Positions 1 to 7,754 of a DNA stretch of 14,681 nt are shown in pieces. This stretch comes from Holophagaceae bacterium (lineage in GTDB: Bacteria > Acidobacteriota > Holophagae > Holophagales > Holophagaceae): the NCBI GenBank assembly GCA_003538615.1, contig DPRT01000166.1:7089-21769 (forward strand), given 5' to 3'. The notes below the pieces were generated by a model. It saw nothing but the letters and a program-made list of their open reading frames with translations, was not told the origin of the DNA and did not search any database. Positions within the stretch are counted from its first letter, which is position 1. Each line of letters opens with the position of its first letter. The translations under genes were made by a program, and so were the position numbers.

Positions 1-188
1 CCACCAAGTCCTTCGACGGCCGCGGTAACTACACGCTGGGCCTCAAGGATCAGCTGATCTTCCAGGAGATCGACTACTCCAAGGTGGACAAGATGAAGGG
101 CATGAACATCACGTTCGTGACCACTGCCGCCAACGACACCGAAGCGCGGGCCCTTCTCGCCCACCTCGGTATGCCCTTCCGCAAATAG
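1..188 (+). CDS. rplE: 50S ribosomal protein L5 (uL5), C-terminal part
   Basis: The last 61 codons of L5 are present; the 5' part lies before the window. L5 sits in the central protuberance of the large subunit and contacts 5S rRNA and the P-site tRNA. The frame starting at base 3 reads [20 protein letters not shown], followed by [20 protein letters not shown] and ending in HLGMPFRK before TAG at 186-188. The [21 protein letters not shown] pattern and the final ARALL--LGMPF are typical of the uL5 C-terminus. It is the first gene of the visible spc-type operon and is followed after 18 nt by rpsN, the normal order. In E. coli the rplX-rplE junction carries the S8 repressor site; that region is outside this window. 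Confidence 0.97.
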   Translation, partial: TKSFDGRGNYTLGLKDQLIFQEIDYSKVDKMKGMNITFVTTAANDTEARALLAHLGMPFRK

Positions 189-206
189 GCTAAGGAGAAC
201 ATACCG

Positions 207-392
207 ATGGCCAAGATTTCGAAGATCGTCAAGGATTCGCGCAAGCCGAAGTTCTCGACCCAGCACCGCAATCGTTGCAAGTGCTGTGGCCGGCCCCGGG
301 GCTTCATGCGCAAGTTTGAACTCTGCCGTCTGTGCTTCCGCAAGTTCGCCCTCAATGGCGAGCTGCCGGGCGTCCAGAAGTCCAGCTGGTAA
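207..392 (+). CDS. rpsN: 30S ribosomal protein S14 type Z (uS14, zinc-binding)
   Basis: This 61-residue protein is the short zinc-dependent form of S14, a 30S head protein that binds the 3' domain of 16S rRNA. Two CxxC knuckles at C24/C27 and C40/C43 supply the zinc ligands. The C-terminus [11 protein letters not shown] is the standard ending of this family. A TAAGGAG sequence about 10 nt upstream gives the ribosome binding site. The gene lies between rplE and rpsH, the usual spc position. The zinc-free, roughly 100-residue form found in Enterobacteria is not what is encoded here. Confidence 0.97.
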   Translation: MAKISKIVKDSRKPKFSTQHRNRCKCCGRPRGFMRKFELCRLCFRKFALNGELPGVQKSSW

Positions 393-404
393 GGAGAGGG
401 GACC

Positions 405-800
405 ATGCATACCGATCCCATCGCTGACTACCTCACCCGCATTCGTAACGGCATCATGGCCGGCCACGATGCTGTGGTGGTGCCCGCCTCCAAGATCAAG
501 GCCGGTCTCTGCGGCATCTTGAAGCAGGAAGGCTATATCCACTCCTTCAAGCAGGTCGAGCATGAGAGCCGCGTGTATCTCATCGTCAACCTGAAGTACG
601 TGAAGGATAAGGAAAACGTGATCCACGGCCTGCGCCGCGTGTCCCGCCCTGGTCTGCGCATCTACACCGGCGCGCAGGACATCGCGGAAGTGCACGGCGG
701 CCTCGGCATCGCCATCCTGTCCACCCCGAAGGGTCTCCTGACGGGCAAGGACGCCAAGAAGCAGAACGTCGGCGGCGAAGTCCTCGCCCACGTCTGGTAA
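405..800 (+). CDS. rpsH: 30S ribosomal protein S8 (uS8)
   Basis: S8 is 131 residues, the usual length, and binds helix 21 of the 16S central domain early in 30S assembly. The N-terminus [16 protein letters not shown] is the common uS8 opening. The C-terminal half carries [14 protein letters not shown] and ends [11 protein letters not shown], which matches the family signature STxKGxxTxxxARxxxVGGExL. The start is preceded by GGAGAGGGGACC directly after rpsN. In E. coli this protein also represses translation of the spc operon by binding its mRNA; no such site was identified in this window. It is followed by the largest gap inside the operon (48 nt). Confidence 0.97.
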   Translation: MHTDPIADYLTRIRNGIMAGHDAVVVPASKIKAGLCGILKQEGYIHSFKQVEHESRVYLIVNLKYVKDKENVIHGLRRVSRPGLRIYTGAQDIAEVHGGLGIAILSTPKGLLTGKDAKKQNVGGEVLAHVW

Positions 801-813
801 CCCATCCTGAAAT

Positions 814-830
814 GGGCGGTTCGCCCGCCC
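814..830 (+). other. Small hairpin in the rpsH-rplF gap
   Basis: GGGCGG at 814-819 pairs with CCGCCC at 825-830 around the loop TTCGC. It lies in the only sizeable gap within the ribosomal operon, between the rpsH stop (800) and the rplF start (849). No T-run follows, so it is not an obvious terminator. It could stabilise or be a processing point of the mRNA, or simply be a chance result of high GC. Confidence 0.3.
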
Positions 831-848
831 TCATCTAAGGAATAACCC

Positions 849-1385
849 ATGTCTCGAATCGGAAAGAAGCCCGTGACGCTGCCCAAGGGCGTGAAGGTCA
901 CAGTCACCGGGTCCGAGGCCGTCGTCGAGGGCGCCAAGGGCAAGCTCAGCTGCCCGATCCCCAAGGGGATCACGCTCGACATCCAGGCCGACTCCGTGAA
1001 CCTCACCCGTGCCAATGACGAAGCCCAGACCCGTGCCTACCACGGCCTGACCCGCGCCCTGCTCGGCAACGCCGTCACCGGCGTGACCGAGGGCTGGAAG
1101 AAGGAACTGGACATCGTCGGCGTCGGCTACAAGGCCGCCATGGACGGCGCCAAGCTCAAGCTCGAGCTCGGCTACAGCCACCCCATCAACTACGAAGCCC
1201 CCGAGGGCATCCAGATGGCCGTCGAGAAGGCCACCCACATCGTCGTGACCGGCATCGACCGGCAGCTGGTGGGCCAGGTCGCCGCCGACATCCGGAAGTT
1301 CCGCAAGCCCGAGCCCTACAAGGGCAAGGGCGTCATGTACACGGGCGAAGTCATCCGCCGCAAGGCCGGCAAGACCGGGAAGTAA
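849..1385 (+). CDS. rplF: 50S ribosomal protein L6 (uL6)
   Basis: L6 is 178 residues and lies near the factor-binding site at the base of the L7/L12 stalk. The N-terminus MSRIGKKPVTLPKGVKVTV is characteristic. The conserved C-terminal block PEPYKGKGV begins at residue 154 and is followed by Y-GE-I-RKAGK, the uL6 signature. The two tandem L6 folds fit residues about 10-80 and 90-165. AAGGA at 837-841 gives the ribosome binding site. The downstream gap to rplR is 9 nt. Confidence 0.97.
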   Translation: MSRIGKKPVTLPKGVKVTVTGSEAVVEGAKGKLSCPIPKGITLDIQADSVNLTRANDEAQTRAYHGLTRALLGNAVTGVTEGWKKELDIVGVGYKAAMDGAKLKLELGYSHPINYEAPEGIQMAVEKATHIVVTGIDRQLVGQVAADIRKFRKPEPYKGKGVMYTGEVIRRKAGKTGK

Positions 1386-1394
1386 GGGGAACCC

Positions 1395-1757
1395 ATGGCG
1401 AACGACATCAACATTCGACGCGATAAGACCAAGGCCCGCATCCGCGGCCGCGTGAGCGGAACCCCCGAGCGGCCCCGCCTCACCATCTACAAGAGCCTGA
1501 AGCGCATCTACGTGCAGGCGGTGGACGATACCCAGGGCATCACCCTGGCCTCCGCCAGCAGCCTGGAGAAGGACCTGCGTGGTTCGCTGAAGAACGGCGC
1601 GAACATCGAGGCTGCCAAGGCCGTCGGTGCGAGCATCGCCGCCCGCCTGAAGGAGAAGGGCATCACGTCCGTGGTGTTCGACCGGAACGGCTACGTTTAC
1701 CACGGCCGCGTCAAGGCGCTGGCTGACAGCGCCCGCGAAGCCGGGCTCCAGTTCTAG
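1395..1757 (+). CDS. rplR: 50S ribosomal protein L18 (uL18)
   Basis: L18 is 120 residues and, with L5, anchors 5S rRNA in the central protuberance. The basic N-terminus ([16 protein letters not shown]) leads into [20 protein letters not shown]. The end contains [20 protein letters not shown] then EAGLQF, the conserved uL18 C-terminal signature. AAGGGGA just upstream overlaps the end of rplF. rpsE begins within about 10 nt of its stop. Confidence 0.97.
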   Translation: MANDINIRRDKTKARIRGRVSGTPERPRLTIYKSLKRIYVQAVDDTQGITLASASSLEKDLRGSLKNGANIEAAKAVGASIAARLKEKGITSVVFDRNGYVYHGRVKALADSAREAGLQF

Positions 1758-1766
1758 GGGATGACC

Positions 1767-2291
1767 ATGGCGACTGCAGAGCTCAAAGACAACAAGGAAA
1801 CCCGCAACTCCGAAGGCGGGGAATTCAAGGACCAGGTCATCTACGTGGGCCGCGTCACCAAGGTGGTGAAGGGGGGCAAGAACTTCTCCTTCTCCGCGCT
1901 GGTGGTCGTGGGCGACGGCAACGGCAAGGTCGGGTTCGGCCTCGGCAAGGCCCTCGAAGTGCCCTCCGCCATCAAGAAGGGCATCGAGAGCGCCAAGCGC
2001 AACATGATCAAGGTCCCCCTCACCCCGAACGGCAGCCTGCCGCACCCGGTGACGGGCATCTTCGGCTCCGGCAGCGTGCTGCTGAAGCCCGCTCCCGAAG
2101 GCACCGGCATCATCGCCGGCGCCGCGGTCCGCGCCATCATGGAGGCCGCCGGCGTCCATAACGTGATGACGAAGAGCCTGGGCTCCTCCAACCCCCACAA
2201 CGTGGTTCGCGCCACGTTCGAGGGTCTGAAGGAACTCATGGATCCCTACACGGTCCTGACCAACAGGGGCCTGGACCAGGCGGAGGCTTAA
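1767..2291 (+). CDS. rpsE: 30S ribosomal protein S5 (uS5)
   Basis: S5 (174 residues from this start) is a 30S body protein at the mRNA entry channel that affects decoding accuracy and helps unwind mRNA. The double-stranded-RNA-binding-like N-terminal domain covers about residues 20-85 ([20 protein letters not shown], then [20 protein letters not shown]). The C-terminal domain follows ([20 protein letters not shown], ending with a RATFEGL helix). Two in-frame ATGs exist, at 1761 and 1767. The second was chosen because AGGGG at 1756-1760 lies 6 nt before it but directly abuts the first. The first ATG would add only Met-Thr. The stop is 1 nt from rpmD. Confidence 0.95.
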   Translation: MATAELKDNKETRNSEGGEFKDQVIYVGRVTKVVKGGKNFSFSALVVVGDGNGKVGFGLGKALEVPSAIKKGIESAKRNMIKVPLTPNGSLPHPVTGIFGSGSVLLKPAPEGTGIIAGAAVRAIMEAAGVHNVMTKSLGSSNPHNVVRATFEGLKELMDPYTVLTNRGLDQAEA

Positions 2292-2292
2292 C

Positions 2293-2490
2293 ATGTCGCA
2301 ACTCATCGGCAAGCAGGTGGTGCTGACCCTCAAGCGCTCCATCATCTGCACCACTCCCAAGCACCGTGCCTTCATGCAGACCCTTTGCCTGAAGCGTCCC
2401 GGCGACACCCGCGAATGCGAATACACCCCCAACGTCCACGGGATGGTCAAGCTCGTCCCTCATCTCATCGACGTTCAGGTGAAGGGGTAG
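2293..2490 (+). CDS. rpmD: 50S ribosomal protein L30 (uL30)
   Basis: A 65-residue protein in the invariant rpsE-rpmD-rplO slot, slightly longer than the usual 58-60. It reads VVLTLKRSIICTTPKHRAFM at residues 9-28, then HGMVKLVPHLIDV near the end, matching the L30 pattern of a lysine-rich first strand, a P-x-x-x-R-x-x--L helix and a final RGM---V-HLV strand. The middle is divergent and includes three cysteines (19, 32, 42), not a recognised metal site. GGAGG at 2282-2286 lies inside the end of rpsE. The 1-nt gap to rpsE suggests translational coupling. Identification rests on sequence plus position. Confidence 0.93.
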   Translation: MSQLIGKQVVLTLKRSIICTTPKHRAFMQTLCLKRPGDTRECEYTPNVHGMVKLVPHLIDVQVKG

Positions 2491-2493
2491 ATC

Positions 2494-2955
2494 ATGAAGC
2501 TCAACGAACTCCGCCCCGCTGAGGGCGCCACCAAGTCCCGCAAGCGCCTGGGTCGCGGCAAGGGCTCCGGCCTCGGCAAGACCTCCGGCCGCGGCGAGAA
2601 GGGCCAGAAATCCCGGTCCGGCTACCGCGGCAAGCGCGGCTTCGAGGGTGGCCAGATGCCCCTCGTCCGCCGTCTTCCCAAGCGCGGCTTCACCAACATC
2701 TTCGCCCCCGAGACGAAGGAGATCGGCCTCAACCTCATCTCCATCCACTTCAAGGACGGCGACACGGTCTGCCTCGAGGCCCTTCGCGAGAAGAAGCTCG
2801 TCAACTCCCGCGTGGAGAAGATCGTGGTGCTGGCCAGCGGCGAACTCACCGCCAAGGTGAACGTCGTCGCCGACCGCATCACCAAGGGCGCCCGGGAAGC
2901 CATCCTGGCCAAGGGCGGCACCATCCAGGAGCCCTGCGCGAAGTCTGCCGAGTAA
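2494..2955 (+). CDS. rplO: 50S ribosomal protein L15 (uL15)
   Basis: L15 is 153 residues and is a late-assembling 23S rRNA binder that threads an extended basic tail into the large subunit. The Gly/Arg/Lys-rich tail covers about residues 15-50 (RKRLGRGKGSGLGKTSGRGE and KSRSGYRGKRGFEGGQMPL). The globular L15e/L18e-like domain follows, with a terminal AKVNVVADRITKGAREAI segment. AAGGGG at 2482-2487, within the last codons of rpmD, is the ribosome binding site, 6 nt before the ATG. secY begins 6 nt after the stop. Confidence 0.97.
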   Translation: MKLNELRPAEGATKSRKRLGRGKGSGLGKTSGRGEKGQKSRSGYRGKRGFEGGQMPLVRRLPKRGFTNIFAPETKEIGLNLISIHFKDGDTVCLEALREKKLVNSRVEKIVVLASGELTAKVNVVADRITKGAREAILAKGGTIQEPCAKSAE

Positions 2956-2961
2956 CGGCCG

Positions 2962-4317
2962 ATGAACCGCCTGAGGAATCTCTTCGCAATCCCGGAGCTG
3001 CGCAACCGGCTCATCTTCACCCTGATCCTCCTGGCCATCTACCGCCTGGGGGTGCATGTCAGTGTGCCCGGGGTGAACGCCGAGAATCTGGCAGACGCGC
3101 TCAAGCGCGGAGGCGGCGGGCTCTTCGACGTCGTCGATCTCTTCTCCGGTGGCGCGTTCAAGAAGTTCTCCGTCTTCGCCCTTGGCATCGCGCCCTACAT
3201 CACGGCCAGCATCGTGCTGCAGCTGATGGGGGCCGTGGTGCCCTACCTGGAGAACCTCCAGAAGAAGGAAGGCGAAGCGGGCCGGCAGAAGATCAACCAG
3301 TGGACCCGCTATCTCACCGTGTTCCTGGCCTTCGTCCAGGGCATGGGCATCGCCTCCCTGGCCCAGAGCCAGAACGCGCCTGGCCTCGAGGTCGTCACAT
3401 CGGCCCTGTCCCCGACCGCGTTCCGCTTCCTGGCGGCCTTCACGCTGTCCGTGGGCACCCTCTTCGTCATGTGGATCGGTGAGCAGATCACCGAGCGCGG
3501 CATCGGCAACGGCATCAGCCTGCTGATCTTCGCCGGCATCGTGGCGGGCCTGCCCCAGGCCCTCACCACCCTGACGGTGATGATCACCCAGTCGCTGAAG
3601 AACGCCCCGAATGTGCCGCCTCCCGGCATCTTCATCCTGCTCATTGCGGCGATGATCGTGGTGCTGCTGGCGGTGGTGATGGTGGAGAACGCCTACCGGC
3701 GCATCCCCATCCACTACGCCCGCCGGGCCGACTCGGCCGGCATGTCCAGCCAGCGCAGTTCCTACATGCCCCTGAAGCTGAACACCGCCGGCGTGATGCC
3801 CGTCATCTTCGCCAGCTCGGTGATCTTCTTCCCGGCCACCATCGCCCAGTTCACCCGCTGGGAATGGCTGGCGAAGGCGGCGGCCTACCTCAATCCGCAG
3901 ACCCACTTCTGGATCTACACGCCGGTCTTCGTGGGCGTGGTGATCTTCTTCGCCTTCTTCTACACCAGCATCGTCTTCAATCCCGATGAGACCGCCGAGA
4001 ACATGAAGCGGTCCGGGGGCTACATCCCGGGCATCCGGCCCGGCAAGGAAACCAGCATCTTCATGGACAGCATCCTGTCCAAGCTGACCTTCGTGGGCGC
4101 CATCTATCTCGCCCTGGTCTCCCTGGTGCCCCTGCTGATCACCAACAACATCCAGGGCCTCAACTTCTACTTCGGCGGCACCAGCCTGCTGATCGTGGTG
4201 GGCGTGGCCATGGACAGCGCGGCCCAGCTGGAAAGCCTGCTGGTCATGCGCCGCTATGACGGCTTCCTCGAGAAGGGCCGCATCCGCGGCCGCTCCACCC
4301 GGGGCGGTGCCGAATGA
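2962..4317 (+). CDS. secY: Preprotein translocase subunit SecY
   Basis: SecY forms the protein-conducting channel of the Sec translocon in the inner membrane, together with SecE and SecG. The 451-residue length and about ten hydrophobic segments fit the family. The cytoplasmic N-terminal helix (MNRLRNLFAIPELRNRL) leads into TM1. The plug/TM2 region contains DLFSGGAFKKFSVFALGIAP, and TM4-5 contain GEQITERGIGNGISLLIFAG, both diagnostic. A cytoplasmic loop carries GYIPGIRPGK, the segment that contacts SecA or the ribosome. No strong Shine-Dalgarno is visible, so initiation probably depends on coupling to rplO, whose stop is 6 nt upstream. The stop overlaps the adk start (ATGA). Confidence 0.98.
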   Translation: MNRLRNLFAIPELRNRLIFTLILLAIYRLGVHVSVPGVNAENLADALKRGGGGLFDVVDLFSGGAFKKFSVFALGIAPYITASIVLQLMGAVVPYLENLQKKEGEAGRQKINQWTRYLTVFLAFVQGMGIASLAQSQNAPGLEVVTSALSPTAFRFLAAFTLSVGTLFVMWIGEQITERGIGNGISLLIFAGIVAGLPQALTTLTVMITQSLKNAPNVPPPGIFILLIAAMIVVLLAVVMVENAYRRIPIHYARRADSAGMSSQRSSYMPLKLNTAGVMPVIFASSVIFFPATIAQFTRWEWLAKAAAYLNPQTHFWIYTPVFVGVVIFFAFFYTSIVFNPDETAENMKRSGGYIPGIRPGKETSIFMDSILSKLTFVGAIYLALVSLVPLLITNNIQGLNFYFGGTSLLIVVGVAMDSAAQLESLLVMRRYDGFLEKGRIRGRSTRGGAE

Positions 4318-4973
4318 GCCTGATCGCGAACATCCTCCTCGGGGCCCCCGGCTCCGGGAAGGGCACCCAGGCCAAGCGCCTGGTGGAAACATTCTCTTTG
4401 ACTCACCTCTCAACCGGTGACATTCTGAGAGATGCCGTCTCGAAAGGGACGGAGATCGGCCTGAGGGCGAAAGCCATCATGGCCGAGGGAAAACTGGTGG
4501 ACGACGACACCGTCAACGGCCTGGTCTTTGCGCGGCTGCTGGACGAAAGCTCTGACGTGTTGTTTGACGGCTACCCACGAACCCTGCAGCAAGCTCAAGC
4601 CCTGGAAGACTTCCTCTCCTCCAAGGGCATGAAGGTGGGTCACGTGGTGCTGGTCGATGTCCCCCAGGAAGTGCTGGAAGCCCGTGTGGTGGGCCGGCGT
4701 GTCTGCAGCAGCAATGCCTGCGGCGCCATCTACCACCTGGAATCCAAGCCTTCCAGTCAGGCCGGTGTCTGCGATCTGTGCGGAAGTCCCCTGAAGCACC
4801 GTTCGGATGACACCTCGGAAGCCTTCAAGAGCCGGATGGGCGAGTTCCACTCGACCTTTCAGCCCCTCCTGGGCTTCTACAAGCATCGGCCGAACTTCCG
4901 GAGTGTCGATGGCAATCGCGCCCCGGAGCTGGTGTTTGAATCGCTGCGTCACGTCTTCGGAGAACGCGCTTGA
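4314..4973 (+). CDS. adk: Adenylate kinase
   Basis: This cytosolic enzyme interconverts ATP + AMP and 2 ADP. It is 219 residues, the long LID-containing form. The Walker A loop is GAPGSGKGT at residues 10-18. The AMP-binding region has [11 protein letters not shown], and [14 protein letters not shown] is the FDGFPRT signature. The LID holds four cysteines, C131, C136, C153 and C156, followed by R163-S-D165-D166. The first zinc knuckle is CX4C rather than the usual CX2C; the second is normal. The start overlaps the secY stop and the stop overlaps the infA start. Codons such as TTG, TCT, ACT and AGA are visibly more frequent in the first third than in neighbouring genes. Confidence 0.97.
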   Translation: MSLIANILLGAPGSGKGTQAKRLVETFSLTHLSTGDILRDAVSKGTEIGLRAKAIMAEGKLVDDDTVNGLVFARLLDESSDVLFDGYPRTLQQAQALEDFLSSKGMKVGHVVLVDVPQEVLEARVVGRRVCSSNACGAIYHLESKPSSQAGVCDLCGSPLKHRSDDTSEAFKSRMGEFHSTFQPLLGFYKHRPNFRSVDGNRAPELVFESLRHVFGERA

Positions 4974-5188
4974 GCAAAGAAGAAGCCATTGAGCTCGAAG
5001 CCACAGTGGTCGAGGCATTGCCCAACGCGGTGTTCCGGGTCGAACTGGAGAACAAGCACCAGGTGCTGGCGCACATCAGCGGGAAGATGCGCAAGAACTT
5101 CATCCGAATCCTTCCCGGTGACCGGGTGCTCGTCGAGGTAACGCCCTACGACCTCACCCGTGGCCGCATCATCTACCGATTCAAGTAA
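4970..5188 (+). CDS. infA: Translation initiation factor IF-1
   Basis: IF-1 is a 72-residue S1/OB-fold protein that binds the 30S A site and assists IF-2 and IF-3 in initiation. It reads [20 protein letters not shown] then [20 protein letters not shown], and ends [16 protein letters not shown], the standard family C-terminus. The start codon is TTG at 4970-4972, overlapping the adk stop TGA by two bases. CGGAG at 4958-4962 lies 7 nt upstream at good spacing, and no in-frame ATG is near. The TTG start plus overlap suggests output is tied to translation of adk. Confidence 0.96.
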   Translation: MSKEEAIELEATVVEALPNAVFRVELENKHQVLAHISGKMRKNFIRILPGDRVLVEVTPYDLTRGRIIYRFK

Positions 5189-5201
5189 ACGAGAGGACAC
5201 C

Positions 5202-5318
5202 ATGAAAGTACGGCCCTCCATCAAGAAGCTGTGCGAGCACTGCAAAGTTGTCCGGCGCGAAGGCATCAACCGGATCATTTGCAAGAAGAACCCCAAGCAC
5301 AAGCAGCGTCAGGGTTAA
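5202..5318 (+). CDS. rpmJ: 50S ribosomal protein L36 (bL36), zinc-binding form
   Basis: This 38-codon gene encodes the smallest ribosomal protein, which packs against 23S rRNA near L6 and L16. It begins [20 protein letters not shown] and ends [12 protein letters not shown]. The zinc ligands C11, C14, C27 and H33 are all present, so this is the C+ form. AGAGGAC at 5192-5198 gives a short-spaced ribosome binding site. It sits between infA and rpsM, the usual place. A longer overlapping reading frame starting at 5248 is a shadow. Confidence 0.97.
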   Translation: MKVRPSIKKLCEHCKVVRREGINRIICKKNPKHKQRQG

Positions 5319-5327
5319 GGAGACACG

Positions 5328-5696
5328 ATGGCACGCATCTCAGGCATTGATCTGCCCATCGGAAAGCGCATCGAGATCGCGCTCACCTACATCTACGGCA
5401 TCGGCCGCGCCAAGGCGCACAGCATCCTGACCCGCGCGAAGGTCGACTTCGGCACCAAGGTCCGGGATCTGACGGAAGACGAGGTCGGTCGCATCCGCCG
5501 CGTCATCACCGCCGAGGAGACCGTGGAGGGCGACCTCCGCAAGAACATCTCTCTCGACATCAAGCGGCTCATGGACATCGGCTGCTACCGCGGCCTGCGC
5601 CACCGGAAGGGACTTCCCGTCCGCGGCCAGCGCACGCATACCAACGCCCGCACCCGCAAGGGCAAGCGACGCACCGTAGCCGGCAAGAAGAAGTAA
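5328..5696 (+). CDS. rpsM: 30S ribosomal protein S13 (uS13)
   Basis: S13 is 122 residues and lies in the 30S head, forming bridge B1 to L5 and contacting P-site tRNA with its basic tail. It opens [20 protein letters not shown], followed by the helix-hairpin-helix segment [14 protein letters not shown]. The block [20 protein letters not shown] then NARTRKG is the strongly conserved uS13 signature. AAGGAG at 5317-5322 precedes the ATG by 5 nt. In the classical scheme this is the first alpha-operon gene, but only 9 nt separate it from rpmJ, so there is no room for a separate promoter or an E. coli-like S4-binding pseudoknot. Confidence 0.97.
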   Translation: MARISGIDLPIGKRIEIALTYIYGIGRAKAHSILTRAKVDFGTKVRDLTEDEVGRIRRVITAEETVEGDLRKNISLDIKRLMDIGCYRGLRHRKGLPVRGQRTHTNARTRKGKRRTVAGKKK

Positions 5697-5708
5697 GGCG
5701 AGGAGCAC

Positions 5709-6116
5709 ATGGCCAAGACCCAGACCCGGACCGCCGGTAAGAAGGTGGTCAAGAAGAAAGAGAAGAAGAACGTCCCCCACGGCGTGGCTCACGTCCAGGC
5801 GTCCTTCAACAACACCATCATCTCCATCTCTGATCCGATGGGGAACATGCTCTGCTGGGCTTCCAGCGGCAACCAGAACTTCCGCGGCACCCGCAAGGGC
5901 ACGCCGTTCGCCGCCCAGGTGGCCGCCGGCATCGCTGCCGAGGCCGCCAAGGAGCAGGGCGTCCGCACCGTGGACGTCCGCGTCAAGGGTCCCGGCGCGG
6001 GCCGTGAGAGCGCCATCCGCGCCCTCAATGCCGCCGGCATCCAGGTGACCAGCATCCGCGACGTCACCCCCATCCCCCACAACGGCTGCCGGCCGCCCAA
6101 GCGGCGCCGGGTTTAA
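5709..6116 (+). CDS. rpsK: 30S ribosomal protein S11 (uS11)
   Basis: S11 is 135 residues and lies on the 30S platform, close to the mRNA exit and the Shine-Dalgarno helix. A lysine-rich N-terminal tail (residues about 10-22) is followed by [20 protein letters not shown]. The C-terminus has [20 protein letters not shown], the diagnostic S11 ending including the Asn-Gly pair that becomes isoaspartate in E. coli. The central block reads [20 protein letters not shown], where many bacteria have SWASAG---FKGSRKSTPFA, a mild variation. AGGAG at 5701-5705 precedes the ATG. Confidence 0.97.
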   Translation: MAKTQTRTAGKKVVKKKEKKNVPHGVAHVQASFNNTIISISDPMGNMLCWASSGNQNFRGTRKGTPFAAQVAAGIAAEAAKEQGVRTVDVRVKGPGAGRESAIRALNAAGIQVTSIRDVTPIPHNGCRPPKRRRV

Positions 6117-6131
6117 GAGAGGAGGAGAGAC

Positions 6132-6764
6132 ATGGCACGTTACACAGACGCCGTTTGCCGCCTCTGCCGCCGCGAGGGCATGAAGCTTTACCTGAAGGGC
6201 GAGCGCTGCTTCAAGGAGAAGTGCTCGTTCGAGACCCGCAAGGGCAAGCTCCCCGGCCAGCACGGCGCGGGCAAGATCAAGAAGCCCACCGGCTACGCCC
6301 TGCAGCTTCGCGAGAAGCAGAAGGTCAAGCGCATCTACGGTGTGCTCGAGAAGCAGTTCCGCCACTACTTCGAAAAGGCCGACGCCAAGAAGGGCGTCAC
6401 CGGCCACAACCTGCTCGGGTTCCTCGAGTGCCGCCTGGACAACGTGGTCTACCGCCTGGGCTTCGCGCCCAGCCGTTCCTCCGCGCGCCAGATGGTCATG
6501 CACGGCCACGTGCGGATCAACGGCAAGCGGGTGGACATCCCCTCCTTCCAGGTGAAGCCTGGCCAGGCGGTGGAGCTTGGCAGCCGCGCCCGCGAGAACG
6601 ACGGAGTCAAGTCCGCCGTCGAAACCTCCGCCGGTCGTGGAATTCCCAAATGGCTTTCTCTGGACACCGCCGCCTTCAAGGGACAGGTGCTAGCCGCGCC
6701 GACCCGTGAGGACATCACCCTGGATATCAACGAGCAGCTGATCGTTGAACTGTATTCCAAGTAA
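6132..6764 (+). CDS. rpsD: 30S ribosomal protein S4 (uS4), zinc-binding form
   Basis: S4 is 210 residues and nucleates assembly of the 16S 5' domain; it also lines the mRNA entry. Cysteines C9, C12, C26 and C31 form the N-terminal zinc site with the spacing known from Thermus S4. The S4 RNA-binding domain starts near residue 101 with RLDNVVYRLGFAPSRSSARQ, followed by MVMHGHVRINGKRVDIPS. A strong AGAGGAGGAGAG sequence lies just before the ATG. In E. coli S4 represses the alpha operon; the compact upstream architecture here shows no obvious target. It lies directly before rpoA. Confidence 0.97.
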   Translation: MARYTDAVCRLCRREGMKLYLKGERCFKEKCSFETRKGKLPGQHGAGKIKKPTGYALQLREKQKVKRIYGVLEKQFRHYFEKADAKKGVTGHNLLGFLECRLDNVVYRLGFAPSRSSARQMVMHGHVRINGKRVDIPSFQVKPGQAVELGSRARENDGVKSAVETSAGRGIPKWLSLDTAAFKGQVLAAPTREDITLDINEQLIVELYSK

Positions 6765-6773
6765 GGGGGCAGG

Positions 6774-7745
6774 ATGCTGAACCTCAGCGATTTCCAGAGG
6801 CCGCGATTCGCGGAGGTGACCCCCGGGTCCCTCACCGACTCCTACGGAGAATTCGTGGCCTACCCCTTCGAGCGTGGCTTCGCCACGACCGTCGGGCACA
6901 GCCTGCGCCGGGTGCTGCTCAGCAGCATCCAGGGCGCGGCTGTCACCAACGTCCGCATCAAGGGCGTCATGCATGAGTTCACCACCCTTCCCGGCGTCTG
7001 GGAGGACATCACCCACGTCCTCCTGAATCTCAAGGAAGTGCCCTTCAAGCTGCACAGCAGCGAGCCCCAGACGGTGACCATCTCCGCCAAGGGTGAGGGC
7101 ACCGTGACCTCCGCCGCCATCCGCTGCAACCAGAACGTGGAAGTCGTGGATCCCAACATCCACATCGCCACCCTGGGCGAAGAGGGCGAGCTGGAGATCG
7201 AGCTGGTGGTCCGTCTGGGCCGCGGCTTCGTCACCGCTGACCGCAACCACGACGAAAGCCTGGGCCTGGGTTTCATCCCCATGGATGCCAACCACAGCCC
7301 CATCATCCGCGTGAACTACATCGTGGAACCCGCCCGCGTGGGCCAGAGCACCGATTACGAGAAGCTCACGCTTCAGGTGTGGACCAACGGCGCCGTCAAT
7401 CCCAAGGAAGCCGTTTCCGACGCGGCCCTCATCCTGCGCGACCACTTCCTCGTGTTCGCCCGTCAGGACGAGGACTTCACCGAGATGGAAATGGGCGCCG
7501 CGACCCTCGGTGCCGAAGCCGCCAACACCTGGCTGGGCAAGTCTGTCGAGGAACTGGAACTTTCCGTGCGGGCCAACAACTGCCTCCGCAACGCCAACAT
7601 CACCACCATCGGCGAGCTGGTCCAGCGGACCGAGGCTGAACTGATGAAAACCAAGAACTTCGGCAAGAAGTCGCTCCAGGAGATCAAGGACGAGCTCGCT
7701 CGCATTGGCCTCTCCCTCGGCATGCGGCTCGAGCAGGAAGTGTAA
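6774..7745 (+). CDS. rpoA: DNA-directed RNA polymerase alpha subunit
   Basis: RpoA dimerises to scaffold beta and beta' assembly, and its C-terminal domain binds UP elements and activators. The protein is 323 residues, close to the usual length. The N-terminal domain (about 1-230) contains [20 protein letters not shown], the conserved dimerisation/beta-contact region. The C-terminal domain (about 253-320) contains [20 protein letters not shown] and [21 protein letters not shown]266 corresponds to the DNA-contacting R265 of E. coli. AAGGGGG lies a few bases before the ATG. The gene lies between rpsD and rplQ as in most bacteria. Confidence 0.98.
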   Translation: MLNLSDFQRPRFAEVTPGSLTDSYGEFVAYPFERGFATTVGHSLRRVLLSSIQGAAVTNVRIKGVMHEFTTLPGVWEDITHVLLNLKEVPFKLHSSEPQTVTISAKGEGTVTSAAIRCNQNVEVVDPNIHIATLGEEGELEIELVVRLGRGFVTADRNHDESLGLGFIPMDANHSPIIRVNYIVEPARVGQSTDYEKLTLQVWTNGAVNPKEAVSDAALILRDHFLVFARQDEDFTEMEMGAATLGAEAANTWLGKSVEELELSVRANNCLRNANITTIGELVQRTEAELMKTKNFGKKSLQEIKDELARIGLSLGMRLEQEV

Positions 7746-7754
7746 GGAGCCCCC

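Noticed and set aside
831..4413. Very long - strand reading frames (539 and 725 codons) opposite the ribosomal genes
   Set aside because: They are mirror frames caused by strong third-position GC in the + strand genes. Their translations are low-complexity (His, Asp, Gly, Ala, Leu rich) and match no family, and the opposite strand encodes certain ribosomal proteins and SecY.
5189..5330. Separate alpha-operon promoter or S4 repressor pseudoknot before rpsM
   Set aside because: Gaps here are only 13 and 9 nt and are filled by ribosome binding sites; no promoter-like elements or pseudoknot could be made out.
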